Assembly (NCBI RefSeq): GCF_003014655.1
Contig: NZ_PYAT01000007.1
Coordinates: 186,001-250,000 of the forward strand
Source of the DNA: Planomicrobium soli
Lineage (GTDB): Bacteria; Bacillota; Bacilli; Bacillales_A; Planococcaceae
Direction of reading: 5' to 3'
Length of the DNA: 64,000 bases
Shown here: positions 25,754 through 33,525 of the stretch, piece by piece
How positions within the stretch are numbered: position 1 is the stretch's first letter
Layout of the letters: every line of letters begins with the position of its first letter
Translations under genes and position numbers: made by a program
The notes under the pieces: generated by a model
The model's input: only the letters and a program-made list of their open reading frames with translations
What the model was told of the DNA's origin: nothing
Databases searched by the model: none

Positions 25754-26209
25754 ATGGTACAGAAACTATGGAGCGAAGAAAAGGCCAATAATTTAGCTGC
25801 AGGACTCAGCGAACTTGTTTACCGTTCGAACCTAATCGGATAGGACCGCTCTGTCTGCAATTGGGGCGGCGGCAATACATCCATGAAAACAATTGAAAAG
25901 GATTTTAGAGAGCGTGATATTGATCTGGCTGAATCGGGAACGGTTGTTCAGTACAATGACAAAGACATTGCCCGATCTGTCAGTTTGCTTCCGGTCACTT
26001 ACGTTGCGGTCGTTCCCCAATCGACCATTGTGCCGCGCATGACCCACGCTGCGCACCGGGTGCATCAGGATGTGGAGGAAGGAAAAACGACTGCTACCTG
26101 CATCAATTTTATTTCAGGGCCGAGCAACAGCGCTGATATTGAAATGGATATTGTCATCGGTGTTCATGGGCCCGTTGAAGCGGTCCATATTGTTGTAACC
26201 GACAAGTGA
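25754..26209 (+). pseudogene. Fusion remnant: rhaEW N-terminus joined to lutC C-terminus, with internal stop
   Basis: Starting at the ATG after GGAGG, the frame reads MVQKLWSEEKANNLAAGL, then ELVYRSNLIG, a TAG stop (25841-25843), then DRSVCNWGGGNTSMKTIEKDF. This is the start of bifunctional rhamnulose-1-phosphate aldolase/lactaldehyde dehydrogenase (RhaEW, YuxG in B. subtilis). At about 25917-25925 the same frame changes to LAESGTVVQ, RSVSLLPVTYVAVVPQST and GPSNSADIEMDIVIGVHGP, the C-terminal third of LutC (lactate utilisation). Both are truncated, joined in frame, and interrupted by a stop, so the locus cannot make either enzyme. It is the expected product of a large deletion spanning from rhaEW to lutC. 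The segment after ATG 25883 remains an open 108-codon frame but is unlikely to be functional. Confidence 0.9.
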
Positions 26210-26264
26210 ATAGCAGAGAAAATATGCGTCTTCCAAATGTCAGCTTAATGGTGTTTGCAAAGGC

Positions 26265-26289
26265 GTTTTTCTTATGCCTAAAAGGGTAC
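26265..26289 (+). promoter_or_regulatory. SigB-like promoter for the SDR cluster
   Basis: GTTTTT (26265-26270), 13-bp spacer, GGGTAC (26284-26289), 46 bp before the first SDR gene; a fair SigB match. Confidence 0.5.
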
Positions 26290-26334
26290 GTATAAATCAG
26301 CGAAAACTATATCTCCACAATTAGGAGTGGTAGC

Positions 26335-27252
26335 ATGGCCAGCGAAAAAAAACGTGATGGATTAACGGTAGTCGTCACCGGGGCATCGAGCGGATTTGGA
26401 AAAGGAATTGTGAAGCAGCTGTCAGCGGAAGGAGCTAATGTGGTGCTTGCTGCAAGGCGAACCGGACTTATCGAAGAATTGGCGAAGGAATGCGGACCGA
26501 ATGCATTACCGGTCACCACTGACATCAGCAAAGAAGAAGACATGAAACGGCTGTATGAAACAGCGGTATCAAGATTCGGAAAAATCGACGTCTGGATAAA
26601 CAATGCGGCGCTCGGCATCATCGGCTCATTTACTAAAGTGCCTATTGAGGATTTGGTTCGCCTAGTCGAGATCAATATACTCGGCACAATGTACGGCAGC
26701 CATTATGCATTGAAGCATTTTAAGGAGCAAGAGCAAGGCACACTGATCAATATGTCTTCTTTTGTCAGCAAAGTGCCGCTGCCTTATGGAGCCATATACA
26801 CCGGAACGAAAGCGGCCATCACTTCTCTCAGTGCAGGACTGTACCAGGAAATGAAACTGGAAGGAAGAGATGACATCCATGTTTGTTCCGTCCATCCATG
26901 GGTGACCGATACGCCTTGGACGGTGCATACCGGTAATTACAGTGGCCACGACTTGCGGTTTGGCCCAGTGGACGATCCGGAAACAGTCATTGCAGCGGTC
27001 ATCGGACTGATCGACAAACCGCAAGAAAGTATCGACATCGGCTTCAAAGTGAAAGGGACACTGGCTTCTTATAAATTAGTGCCGGGTCTGGTCGGGAAAT
27101 TGAACGGTGCCTCCTTGATGGCGATGCTAATGTCTGCACCGGAAGCTGACGCTACGTCAGGCAGTTTGCACACCCCAACTGCTGAAGGTACGGAAGTGTC
27201 AGGCGACTTACGTGAAAAGCTGAAGCGGAAATTGAAAGGGCAGGAAGAGTAG
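26335..27252 (+). CDS. Short-chain dehydrogenase/reductase, paralogue 1 of 3
   Basis: 305 residues of the SDR superfamily: nucleotide-binding TGASSGFGKG, NNAALG, and catalytic Ser (SSFVSK) with Tyr-x-x-x-Lys (YTGTK). The Rossmann part ends near residue 240; the rest is a family-specific tail ending TSGSLHTPTAEGTEVSGDLREKL-like (the TSGSLH and VSGDLRE blocks are shared by all three copies). Substrate unknown. Similar SDRs belong to the general stress regulon of Bacillus, in keeping with the SigB-like promoter. The next copy begins 25 bp downstream. Confidence 0.88.
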   Translation: MASEKKRDGLTVVVTGASSGFGKGIVKQLSAEGANVVLAARRTGLIEELAKECGPNALPVTTDISKEEDMKRLYETAVSRFGKIDVWINNAALGIIGSFTKVPIEDLVRLVEINILGTMYGSHYALKHFKEQEQGTLINMSSFVSKVPLPYGAIYTGTKAAITSLSAGLYQEMKLEGRDDIHVCSVHPWVTDTPWTVHTGNYSGHDLRFGPVDDPETVIAAVIGLIDKPQESIDIGFKVKGTLASYKLVPGLVGKLNGASLMAMLMSAPEADATSGSLHTPTAEGTEVSGDLREKLKRKLKGQEE

Positions 27253-27277
27253 ACGATAAGCGACAGGAGGAACCACT

Positions 27278-28192
27278 ATGGCAAACCAAACAAATCGGCA
27301 AGGATTGACGGTGGTCATCACCGGCACATCGAGCGGCATTGGCAGAGGCACTGCGCAGCAGCTGGCCGCCCAAGGAGCAAATGTGGTGCTTGCGGCACGC
27401 CGTACGAATGTGATTGAAGAAATTGCACAGGCATATGGTCCGAACGTTATTGCAGTAACCACGGATATCAGCAAGGAAAAAGACGTTGCAAATTTATGCG
27501 AAACGGCCATCTCAACCTTTGGGAAAATTGATGTCTGGATCAATAATGCGGGTGTGGGAACATATGGATCGTTTACGGAAACGCCTTTAGCTGATTTGGT
27601 CCGCACAGTGGAAATCAATATGCTTGGTACCATTTACGGCACGCACTATGCACTTCGGCATTTCAAAGAGCAAAAATCCGGTACACTCATTAATATTGCT
27701 TCTTTCGCAAGTCAAGCCGCAGTTCCTTTCGGAGCGGTTTACACCGGTACGAAAGCAGCCGTCTCCGGCCTTAGCAAAGGTTTGTATCAGGAAATGGAAG
27801 TGGATGATTTCGAAGATATCCATGTTTGTGTCGTGGACCCTTGGGTGACCGATACGCCATGGACTTATCATGCCGGAAATTACAGCGGCCATGAGATTTT
27901 GGTTGGGCCCGCTGATGATCCGCAGAAAGTTATTGATGCAATTATCGGATTGGTCGACAAACCAAAAGAACAAGCGGAAATCGGTGCTAAAGTGACCGGG
28001 ACAGCATTCATCGGCAACATTGTGCCAGGAACCACCGATAAGTCCACAGGCAAAGCGCTGCATAAAATGCTGATGGATGCTCCGCCTGCCCCGACAACTT
28101 CCGGAAGCTTGCATGAATCGCATCCTGTAGGCACAGGTGTATCCGGCGACTTGAGAGAACGGCTGGCCCGAAAAAAAATTAGTGATCAATAA
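27278..28192 (+). CDS. Short-chain dehydrogenase/reductase, paralogue 2 of 3
   Basis: 304 residues, same plan as its neighbours: TGTSSGIGRG, NNAGVG, Ser in ASFASQ and YTGTK as the active site, and the shared C-terminal blocks TSGSLHES and VSGDLRERL. The start follows AGGAGG. Adjacent placement with high similarity points to tandem duplication. It differs from copy 1 in the cofactor loop (SGIGRG instead of SGFGKG), so substrate or cofactor preference may differ. Confidence 0.88.
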   Translation: MANQTNRQGLTVVITGTSSGIGRGTAQQLAAQGANVVLAARRTNVIEEIAQAYGPNVIAVTTDISKEKDVANLCETAISTFGKIDVWINNAGVGTYGSFTETPLADLVRTVEINMLGTIYGTHYALRHFKEQKSGTLINIASFASQAAVPFGAVYTGTKAAVSGLSKGLYQEMEVDDFEDIHVCVVDPWVTDTPWTYHAGNYSGHEILVGPADDPQKVIDAIIGLVDKPKEQAEIGAKVTGTAFIGNIVPGTTDKSTGKALHKMLMDAPPAPTTSGSLHESHPVGTGVSGDLRERLARKKISDQ

Positions 28193-28225
28193 TGAATGAA
28201 ACTAACGAAGCGGAGGGATAGCTCG

Positions 28226-29146
28226 ATGGCCAATAAGAAAAAGCATGCGGGGTTGACCGTTGTTATTACGGGTGCATCAAGTGGATTTGGAAAAGGGGTC
28301 GCGCAAAAGCTGGGAGCCGAAGGGGCAAATGTTGTATTGGCGGCCCGGCGTACACAATTGATTGAAGAGTTGGCAATAGAAATCGGACCGAATGCATTGG
28401 CCGTGACAACGGATGTCAGCAAAGAGGAAGATGTTAAACATTTGTGCGAATCGGCAATAGCTGCTTTCGGGGCAATCGACGTTTGGATCAATAACGCGGC
28501 GGTTGGCGTGATCGGCCCTTTTACAGAAGTTCCGACAAAAGACATTACCCGAGCCGTCCAAATCAACGTGATCGGTACCATTTATGGCAGCCATTATGCA
28601 CTCCGTCATTTCAAGGAACAAAAAACCGGTACGCTTATCAATGTAGGTTCGGTATCCGGTAAAATTCCATATCCTTATTACACGCCATACAGCACTACAA
28701 AGTTTGCGGTAACAGGGTTAAGCGCAGCTCTCCATCAGGAAATTGAGCTGGAAGGCTATGATAAGATTCATGTTTGCACCGTGCATCCATGGGCAACGGA
28801 TACACCTTGGTTCGAACATACCGGAAACTATACGGGGCATGCAGCTGAACTAAAACCGATGGACGATCCGGAAATCGTCATCGATGCAATTGTCGATTTG
28901 ATCGACAATCCAAAAGAGAGTGTTGATACCGGCATAAAAGCGAAAAGTGCCGCTATATCCAGTCATTTGGCGCCTGGAACAACGGAAGCATTTAATGCCA
29001 AGTACGTCAAAAAAATTATTCAAAGCGCTCCGCCTGCACCTCCGACTTCCGGAAGCCTGTACGAACCGATGGAAACGGGAACCGGCGTTTCCGGCGGCAT
29101 ACGGGAGCGGATGAAACAAGAAGAGGAACAGCAAAAAAGAACATGA
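28226..29146 (+). CDS. Short-chain dehydrogenase/reductase, paralogue 3 of 3
   Basis: 306 residues: TGASSGFGKG, NNAAVG, catalytic Ser in GSVSGK and YSTTK, then the common tail (TSGSLYEP, VSGGIRERM). I choose ATG 28226 because GGAGGG precedes it; the frame is open ten codons further. This is the most divergent copy around the active site (PYYTPYSTTKFAVTG against the YTGTKAA of the others). Last gene of the operon, followed by a terminator. Confidence 0.87.
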   Translation: MANKKKHAGLTVVITGASSGFGKGVAQKLGAEGANVVLAARRTQLIEELAIEIGPNALAVTTDVSKEEDVKHLCESAIAAFGAIDVWINNAAVGVIGPFTEVPTKDITRAVQINVIGTIYGSHYALRHFKEQKTGTLINVGSVSGKIPYPYYTPYSTTKFAVTGLSAALHQEIELEGYDKIHVCTVHPWATDTPWFEHTGNYTGHAAELKPMDDPEIVIDAIVDLIDNPKESVDTGIKAKSAAISSHLAPGTTEAFNAKYVKKIIQSAPPAPPTSGSLYEPMETGTGVSGGIRERMKQEEEQQKRT

Positions 29147-29186
29147 GAAAGAGGGCTGGCTGCTCATAGGCCAGCTTTCTTTCATT
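29147..29186 (+). terminator. Terminator after the SDR cluster
   Basis: AAGAGGGCTGGC pairs imperfectly with GGCCAGCTTTCTT around an 8-nt loop, then TTTCATTTAT. Confidence 0.65.
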
Positions 29187-29333
29187 TATAGGCCTCATTC
29201 TGGCTTTCTGTATAATAGTGAAGAAAGTGGCTGGAAAAATATGCTGTAGACGTTTAAAGACCTTGTTATAATCGATATACATTGTGTATTAACAGCAGGA
29301 AACACGGCAACAAGTATAGTTAGGAGCAGATAA

Positions 29334-30653
29334 ATGAATCATCGCGCATATTTAGCTTTAGCAATTCCTCTTACCATATCAACCATTACCACCCCGCTGC
29401 TTGGCGCTGTTGACACGGCTGTCGTCGGGCAGCTTCCTAATCCCGCTTATATTGGCGGCGTTGCAGTGGGTGCCATCATATTCAATACCATGTACTGGCT
29501 TTTCGGTTTTTTGCGCGTCAGCACTTCCGGTTTCGCAGCACAGGCGAGTGGAGCGAATGATGAACAGCAAAGTGTGTTGGCATTGGCCCGCCCATTTTTC
29601 ATCGCCCTGCTCGTCAGCCTTGGGTTTTTATTGCTGCAAAAACCGATTGAGCAGGCAGCATTGGCTATGATCAATCCGGCAGCAGACGTCAGCAAGTTCG
29701 CTTCGGAGTATTTTGGCATCCGCATCTGGGGTGTTCCATTTACTTTATTGAACTATGTGATTCTTGGCTGGCTGATGGGGATGGGACGCATCAAAGTTTC
29801 AGTGACGATTCAAATTTTGATGAATGTACTGAATATCATTTTAGCTTTGCTATTTGTCAACGGATTTTCCTGGGGAATATCAGGAGTGGCGGCAGCAACG
29901 CTTATTGCTGAATTTTTTGCGTTTTCCCTAGGGATATTCATTTTATGGAAGGAACTTTTAGGGCGGACTAAATTTCCGCCACTAAAGGAAATCATCGATG
30001 CCGGCTCTTTAAAAAAAATGATGGGCGTCAACCAAGATCTTTTTATCCGCACGTTATGCCTATTGACGGTATTCAATTTGTTTACGATGAAAGGGGCTTC
30101 GTTCGGCACGGAAATGTTAGCGGCAAATGCTGTGCTTTTTCAAATCCATTATCTGATGGCATACGCTTATGATGGGTTTTCCAATGCATCGAGCATTTTA
30201 GCCGGGAAGGCAATGGGCTCAAAGAACAAAGAGCTCTATACAAAGACGTTATCTTTATCATCTCAATGGGCTGTTATCTCTTCAGTGATTATTGCCGGCG
30301 TCTATTATCTTTTCAGCGAACGCATTATTTCAATTTTTACTAACATTCCATCAGTGATTGCTTTAGCAGAGACATATGATCAGTGGCTCATCATCTTTCC
30401 ATTTACGGCAAGTTTCGGCCTTATTCTTTATGGGTTATTCACCGGGGCCACTGAAACCGCACCGATTCGAAATTCAATGATCTTTGCCTTGCTCGTCTAT
30501 TTGCTGGCGCTGTTTTCCCTGGTGCCGATATTCGGTAACCATGGGCTGTGGCTGGCATTTATCGTGTTCAGCCTTGGCCGCTCTTTCTTTTTGGCACTAT
30601 ATGTTCCCAGGTTAAATAGAAAGTATACGGAATCAGCAAAAATAGTTTCTTAA
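29334..30653 (+). CDS. MATE-family efflux transporter (DinF type)
   Basis: 439 residues with about twelve membrane segments in the MATE pattern. The start MNHRAYLALAIPLTISTITTPLLG-type helix (Ile-Pro-Leu with GAVDTAVVGQL) and the second-half GANQD-like VNQDLFIRTLCLL are typical of DinF proteins, which export cationic drugs or oxidants using sodium or proton gradients. It stands alone behind a TATAAT-like element near 29269 and the ribosome site TAGGAG. I see no LexA box, so SOS control as in E. coli dinF is not indicated. Confidence 0.88.
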   Translation: MNHRAYLALAIPLTISTITTPLLGAVDTAVVGQLPNPAYIGGVAVGAIIFNTMYWLFGFLRVSTSGFAAQASGANDEQQSVLALARPFFIALLVSLGFLLLQKPIEQAALAMINPAADVSKFASEYFGIRIWGVPFTLLNYVILGWLMGMGRIKVSVTIQILMNVLNIILALLFVNGFSWGISGVAAATLIAEFFAFSLGIFILWKELLGRTKFPPLKEIIDAGSLKKMMGVNQDLFIRTLCLLTVFNLFTMKGASFGTEMLAANAVLFQIHYLMAYAYDGFSNASSILAGKAMGSKNKELYTKTLSLSSQWAVISSVIIAGVYYLFSERIISIFTNIPSVIALAETYDQWLIIFPFTASFGLILYGLFTGATETAPIRNSMIFALLVYLLALFSLVPIFGNHGLWLAFIVFSLGRSFFLALYVPRLNRKYTESAKIVS

Positions 30654-30798
30654 ATAAGGCAGCTTTTTAAAAGTTAGGGTTGATATGAATTTAGAACCAG
30701 AATAACTTATAATTCATATATAATGCTATTATAGAAGAAGTTAGGAAATTCGCTATAATCTATATTATCGACTAAATGCTGCAATGGAGGACCAATAT

Positions 30799-31599
30799 AT
30801 GAATGCAGAAATCTTGAAACGCAATAACGTGCACGTAAAAGGGCAGGGAGATCAGACAATGGTTTTCGCCCATGGCTTCGGCTGTGACCAACTAGTCTGG
30901 CGTGAAGTGTCGGCGGCCTTTGAAGACAAGTACCGGGTGGTGCTGTTCGATTATGTCGGATCTGGGAAAAGCGATAAATCCCAATACTCAACAGAACGGT
31001 ATAATTCCCTTCATGGCTATAAACAGGATTTATTGGAAGTATGCGAGGCGCTTGATCTGGAAAAAATCATTTTGGTCGGGCATTCGGTGAGCAGTATGAT
31101 CGGGGCGCTTGCTTCAATAGAAAAGCCGGAATTGATGGATAAGTTAATCATGGTCGGACCTTCACCGCGCTACTTGAATGAACCGGATTATCGTGGAGGC
31201 TTTGATAAAGAAGACATTGAAGATTTGCTGGAAATGATGGAAGTAAACTATAAGGAATGGGCAAAATACTTGGCTCCGGTCAGTATGCAAAATCCGGAGC
31301 GGCCGCATTTAGCAGAGGATCTTGAGAAGCTGTTTATTTCAAACGATCCAGTCATAGCACGCCAGTTTGCGGAAGTGACCTTCAGTTCGGATGTCAGGAA
31401 AGATCTCGAAAAAGTAACGGTGCCAACGTTGATATTGCAACCGAAATATGATGCTATTGCTTCTCCTGAAGTCGGCGAATATGTTCATCGCAAAATTTCA
31501 GGCAGCAAATTTGTCATAATGGACGCTATGGGCCATAATCCACACATCAGCGATGCCGAAGAAACGATTTGCCGCATAAAAGAGTACCTAGCAGAATAG
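30799..31599 (+). CDS. rsbQ: RsbQ-type alpha/beta hydrolase
   Basis: 266 residues, the same length as B. subtilis RsbQ (269) and collinear with it: KRNNVHVKGQG, FAHGFGCDQLVW, LFDYVGSGKSD, GHSVSS (nucleophile Ser96), LIMVGPSPRYLN, acid Asp218 and base His246 (MGHNPH). RsbQ makes or delivers an unknown small molecule to the PAS domain of the SigB-activating phosphatase RsbP during energy stress, and is a relative of the plant receptors KAI2 and D14. I choose ATG 30799 (GGAGG eight bases upstream). The next gene, 12 bp away, encodes PAS-GGDEF, not a phosphatase. Confidence 0.92.
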   Translation: MNAEILKRNNVHVKGQGDQTMVFAHGFGCDQLVWREVSAAFEDKYRVVLFDYVGSGKSDKSQYSTERYNSLHGYKQDLLEVCEALDLEKIILVGHSVSSMIGALASIEKPELMDKLIMVGPSPRYLNEPDYRGGFDKEDIEDLLEMMEVNYKEWAKYLAPVSMQNPERPHLAEDLEKLFISNDPVIARQFAEVTFSSDVRKDLEKVTVPTLILQPKYDAIASPEVGEYVHRKISGSKFVIMDAMGHNPHISDAEETICRIKEYLAE

Positions 31600-31611
31600 G
31601 AGGAAATCGGG

Positions 31612-32568
31612 ATGGATGAACAATTGAATTTAGCGCCTTGCGGCTACTTAGTGATCGATTCATCCAATTACATCATTGAAATGAACGAAACGCTGAAGCA
31701 ACTGATCGGAGTAGATGAACCTTTGATTCATATGCATGAAATGCTGACAGTTGCCTCACGCGTTTACTTTCAAACCTACTTTACGCCATCGATCAAGATG
31801 CATGGTAAAGTGGAGGAAATGTTCCTGACCTTAAAAAGTGTCAATGGCCGCATACCGGTGCTGATGAATACTGCGGAACGGAATGGCCGTTATGAATGCG
31901 TACTCTTGCCGATGACTATCCGACAGGAATATGAAAATGAATTGCTCATGGCAAAGCGCCAAGCTGAGAAAATCCACCAGGAATCAGCAGAAGCGTACAA
32001 AAAACTTCAAGATTTGATGAAAGAAGTGGAAGGAAAGAAACAGGAGTTGGAAGAGCTAAATGCGCAACTTCAAGGAATGACAGAAACGGATTCGCTGACT
32101 GGTTTGAAGAATCGACGTTATTTGGACGAACAATTGCTGCAACTGACAGGGGAATCTTCAGAGACCGGCGAACCGCTAACGTTATTGGTAGTTGATATCG
32201 ATCATTTCAAGCAAGTGAACGATACATATGGACATCCGGTCGGGGATTCGGTGCTGCAAGAACTAGCTGGGAAACTTCAAAATGAAACACGGGATCAGGA
32301 CATTGTCGCCCGCATGGGAGGGGAAGAATTTGTTATTGTCCTTCCAGCCACAGACAGTGACGGAGCCTTAAAGATGGCCGAGAGAATTCGGGAAAACATT
32401 GAGCATGGAGAATGGAAGCATGTAAATATCACAGTCAGTATCGGCGTTGCAGTCTACGAAAGCGGCGATAATCCAGCGGGCTTGTTCTCAAAAGCAGATG
32501 AGGCATTATACCGTTCCAAAAGCTCCGGACGCAACCGGGTTACTGCTCAATGGGCATACATGCAATAG
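31612..32568 (+). CDS. PAS-GGDEF diguanylate cyclase, probable RsbQ partner
   Basis: 318 residues: N-terminal PAS-like domain (about 1-105, APCGYLVIDSSNYIIEMNETL), a coiled-coil signalling helix (about 108-155) and a GGDEF domain (158-312) with active-site GGEEF at 236-240 and an intact product-inhibition I-site RDQD at 227-230. It should make cyclic di-GMP from GTP. Twelve bases separate it from rsbQ, the position held by rsbP in B. subtilis; PAS and coiled coil are kept but the PP2C phosphatase is replaced by a cyclase. I infer that RsbQ-dependent signalling controls c-di-GMP here. Confidence 0.92.
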   Translation: MDEQLNLAPCGYLVIDSSNYIIEMNETLKQLIGVDEPLIHMHEMLTVASRVYFQTYFTPSIKMHGKVEEMFLTLKSVNGRIPVLMNTAERNGRYECVLLPMTIRQEYENELLMAKRQAEKIHQESAEAYKKLQDLMKEVEGKKQELEELNAQLQGMTETDSLTGLKNRRYLDEQLLQLTGESSETGEPLTLLVVDIDHFKQVNDTYGHPVGDSVLQELAGKLQNETRDQDIVARMGGEEFVIVLPATDSDGALKMAERIRENIEHGEWKHVNITVSIGVAVYESGDNPAGLFSKADEALYRSKSSGRNRVTAQWAYMQ

Positions 32569-32638
32569 AGTAAAAGTAAATACGAATGGACTTATTCAAT
32601 AAAAAAAGAAAATTTGAAAGACCGTGTGGGAGGGCCAA

Positions 32639-33478
32639 ATGGAGAAAGAGATTGTATGGTTGGGGGAACGGGTGGTAAAGGATAAATATCTCATTGCCCA
32701 GTTGATCCATGAAGAAACAATTAAAAACGTCCCTGAGGAAGAATTGAAGGCATACAAGGAATTGATGGAAGTTGTAACCGAAACCAGAGCGAATTTTGTA
32801 GAGTTGCTGGGCAATTCAATGCAGCATTATTTGGAAAAAGAAGTACTCGATAAGATTACGCAATGGGGAGAATCGACAGGCAGGTATTTTTTGGAACAAG
32901 GCATGTCTTTGGAAAGTGCGCTGATGGAAACTTCCCTTTACCGGAAGCACATCGGAAAAGTGATTAAGACAGAAGCATTGCACCAAAAAATGTCCACTGA
33001 AAACATTTTTGAGGGCATGGAAGTATTCCATTCATTTTTAGATCACGCGGTCAATTCATACAGCACAGCATATATAGATGCTTATCAGAAAAATCTAGCT
33101 GCAGCCCGAAAAGAGTTCTTGGAATTGTCTGCGCCGGTTGTTCCGTTAAACGACCATATTGCGGTTTTGCCGATTATTGGAGATCTCGATTTGGAAAGAG
33201 CGCGATATATGCTTGAAAAAACGTTGCTGGCGGCGAACCGTCAGCGGATTACGTCATTGATCGTCGATTTGTCCGGTGTAGTTAAAGTCGATTCAATGGT
33301 CGCGGAACAAGTTATCCAAATTGTACAATCATTGAAACTCGTAGGGGTCCGCGCAATTCTAACAGGGATTCGTCCAGAAATCGCCTTGACATTAACACAG
33401 CTTGATGTAGATATCAATAGCCTTGAAATTGGCGGCAGCTTGAAGCAAGCGGTCCAAAAATTAAATTTTACCAGTTAA
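32639..33478 (+). CDS. RsbR-like stressosome protein (STAS domain)
   Basis: 279 residues with an all-helical globin-like N-terminus (about 1-155) and a C-terminal STAS domain (about 165-275; LIVDLSGVVKVDSMVAEQV, ILTGIRPEIA), the plan of RsbR paralogues. By eye alignment with RsbRA, the Thr205 phosphosite is Ser219 (VDSMVA) and the Thr171 site is Leu185, so one RsbT target is conserved as Ser and the other is lost. GGGAGGG precedes ATG 32639. It is downstream of PAS-GGDEF by 70 bp and shares its terminator, so it is probably co-transcribed. It may link this module to the stressosome. Confidence 0.88.
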   Translation: MEKEIVWLGERVVKDKYLIAQLIHEETIKNVPEEELKAYKELMEVVTETRANFVELLGNSMQHYLEKEVLDKITQWGESTGRYFLEQGMSLESALMETSLYRKHIGKVIKTEALHQKMSTENIFEGMEVFHSFLDHAVNSYSTAYIDAYQKNLAAARKEFLELSAPVVPLNDHIAVLPIIGDLDLERARYMLEKTLLAANRQRITSLIVDLSGVVKVDSMVAEQVIQIVQSLKLVGVRAILTGIRPEIALTLTQLDVDINSLEIGGSLKQAVQKLNFTS

Positions 33479-33516
33479 AAAAAGCCGCTGAATTTTTTCT
33501 TCAGCGGCTTTTACTT
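33477..33516. terminator. Bidirectional terminator between the rsbQ operon and dapA
   Basis: AAAAGCCGCTGAA/TTCAGCGGCTTTT stem around a 7-nt loop, T-rich on both strands. Confidence 0.88.
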
Positions 33517-33525
33517 TTTCCAATC

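Noticed and set aside
25883..26209. Independent 108-codon gene
   Set aside because: It is in frame with the upstream rhaEW fragment, its start ATG is an internal Met of RhaEW, and its second half is LutC; it is part of the fusion pseudogene.
27587..28189. 200-codon antisense ORF over SDR copy 2
   Set aside because: Shadow of a conserved SDR frame; no ribosome site or recognisable domain.
29187..29333. LexA box before the DinF-type gene
   Set aside because: No CGAAC-N4-GTTCG-like sequence found.
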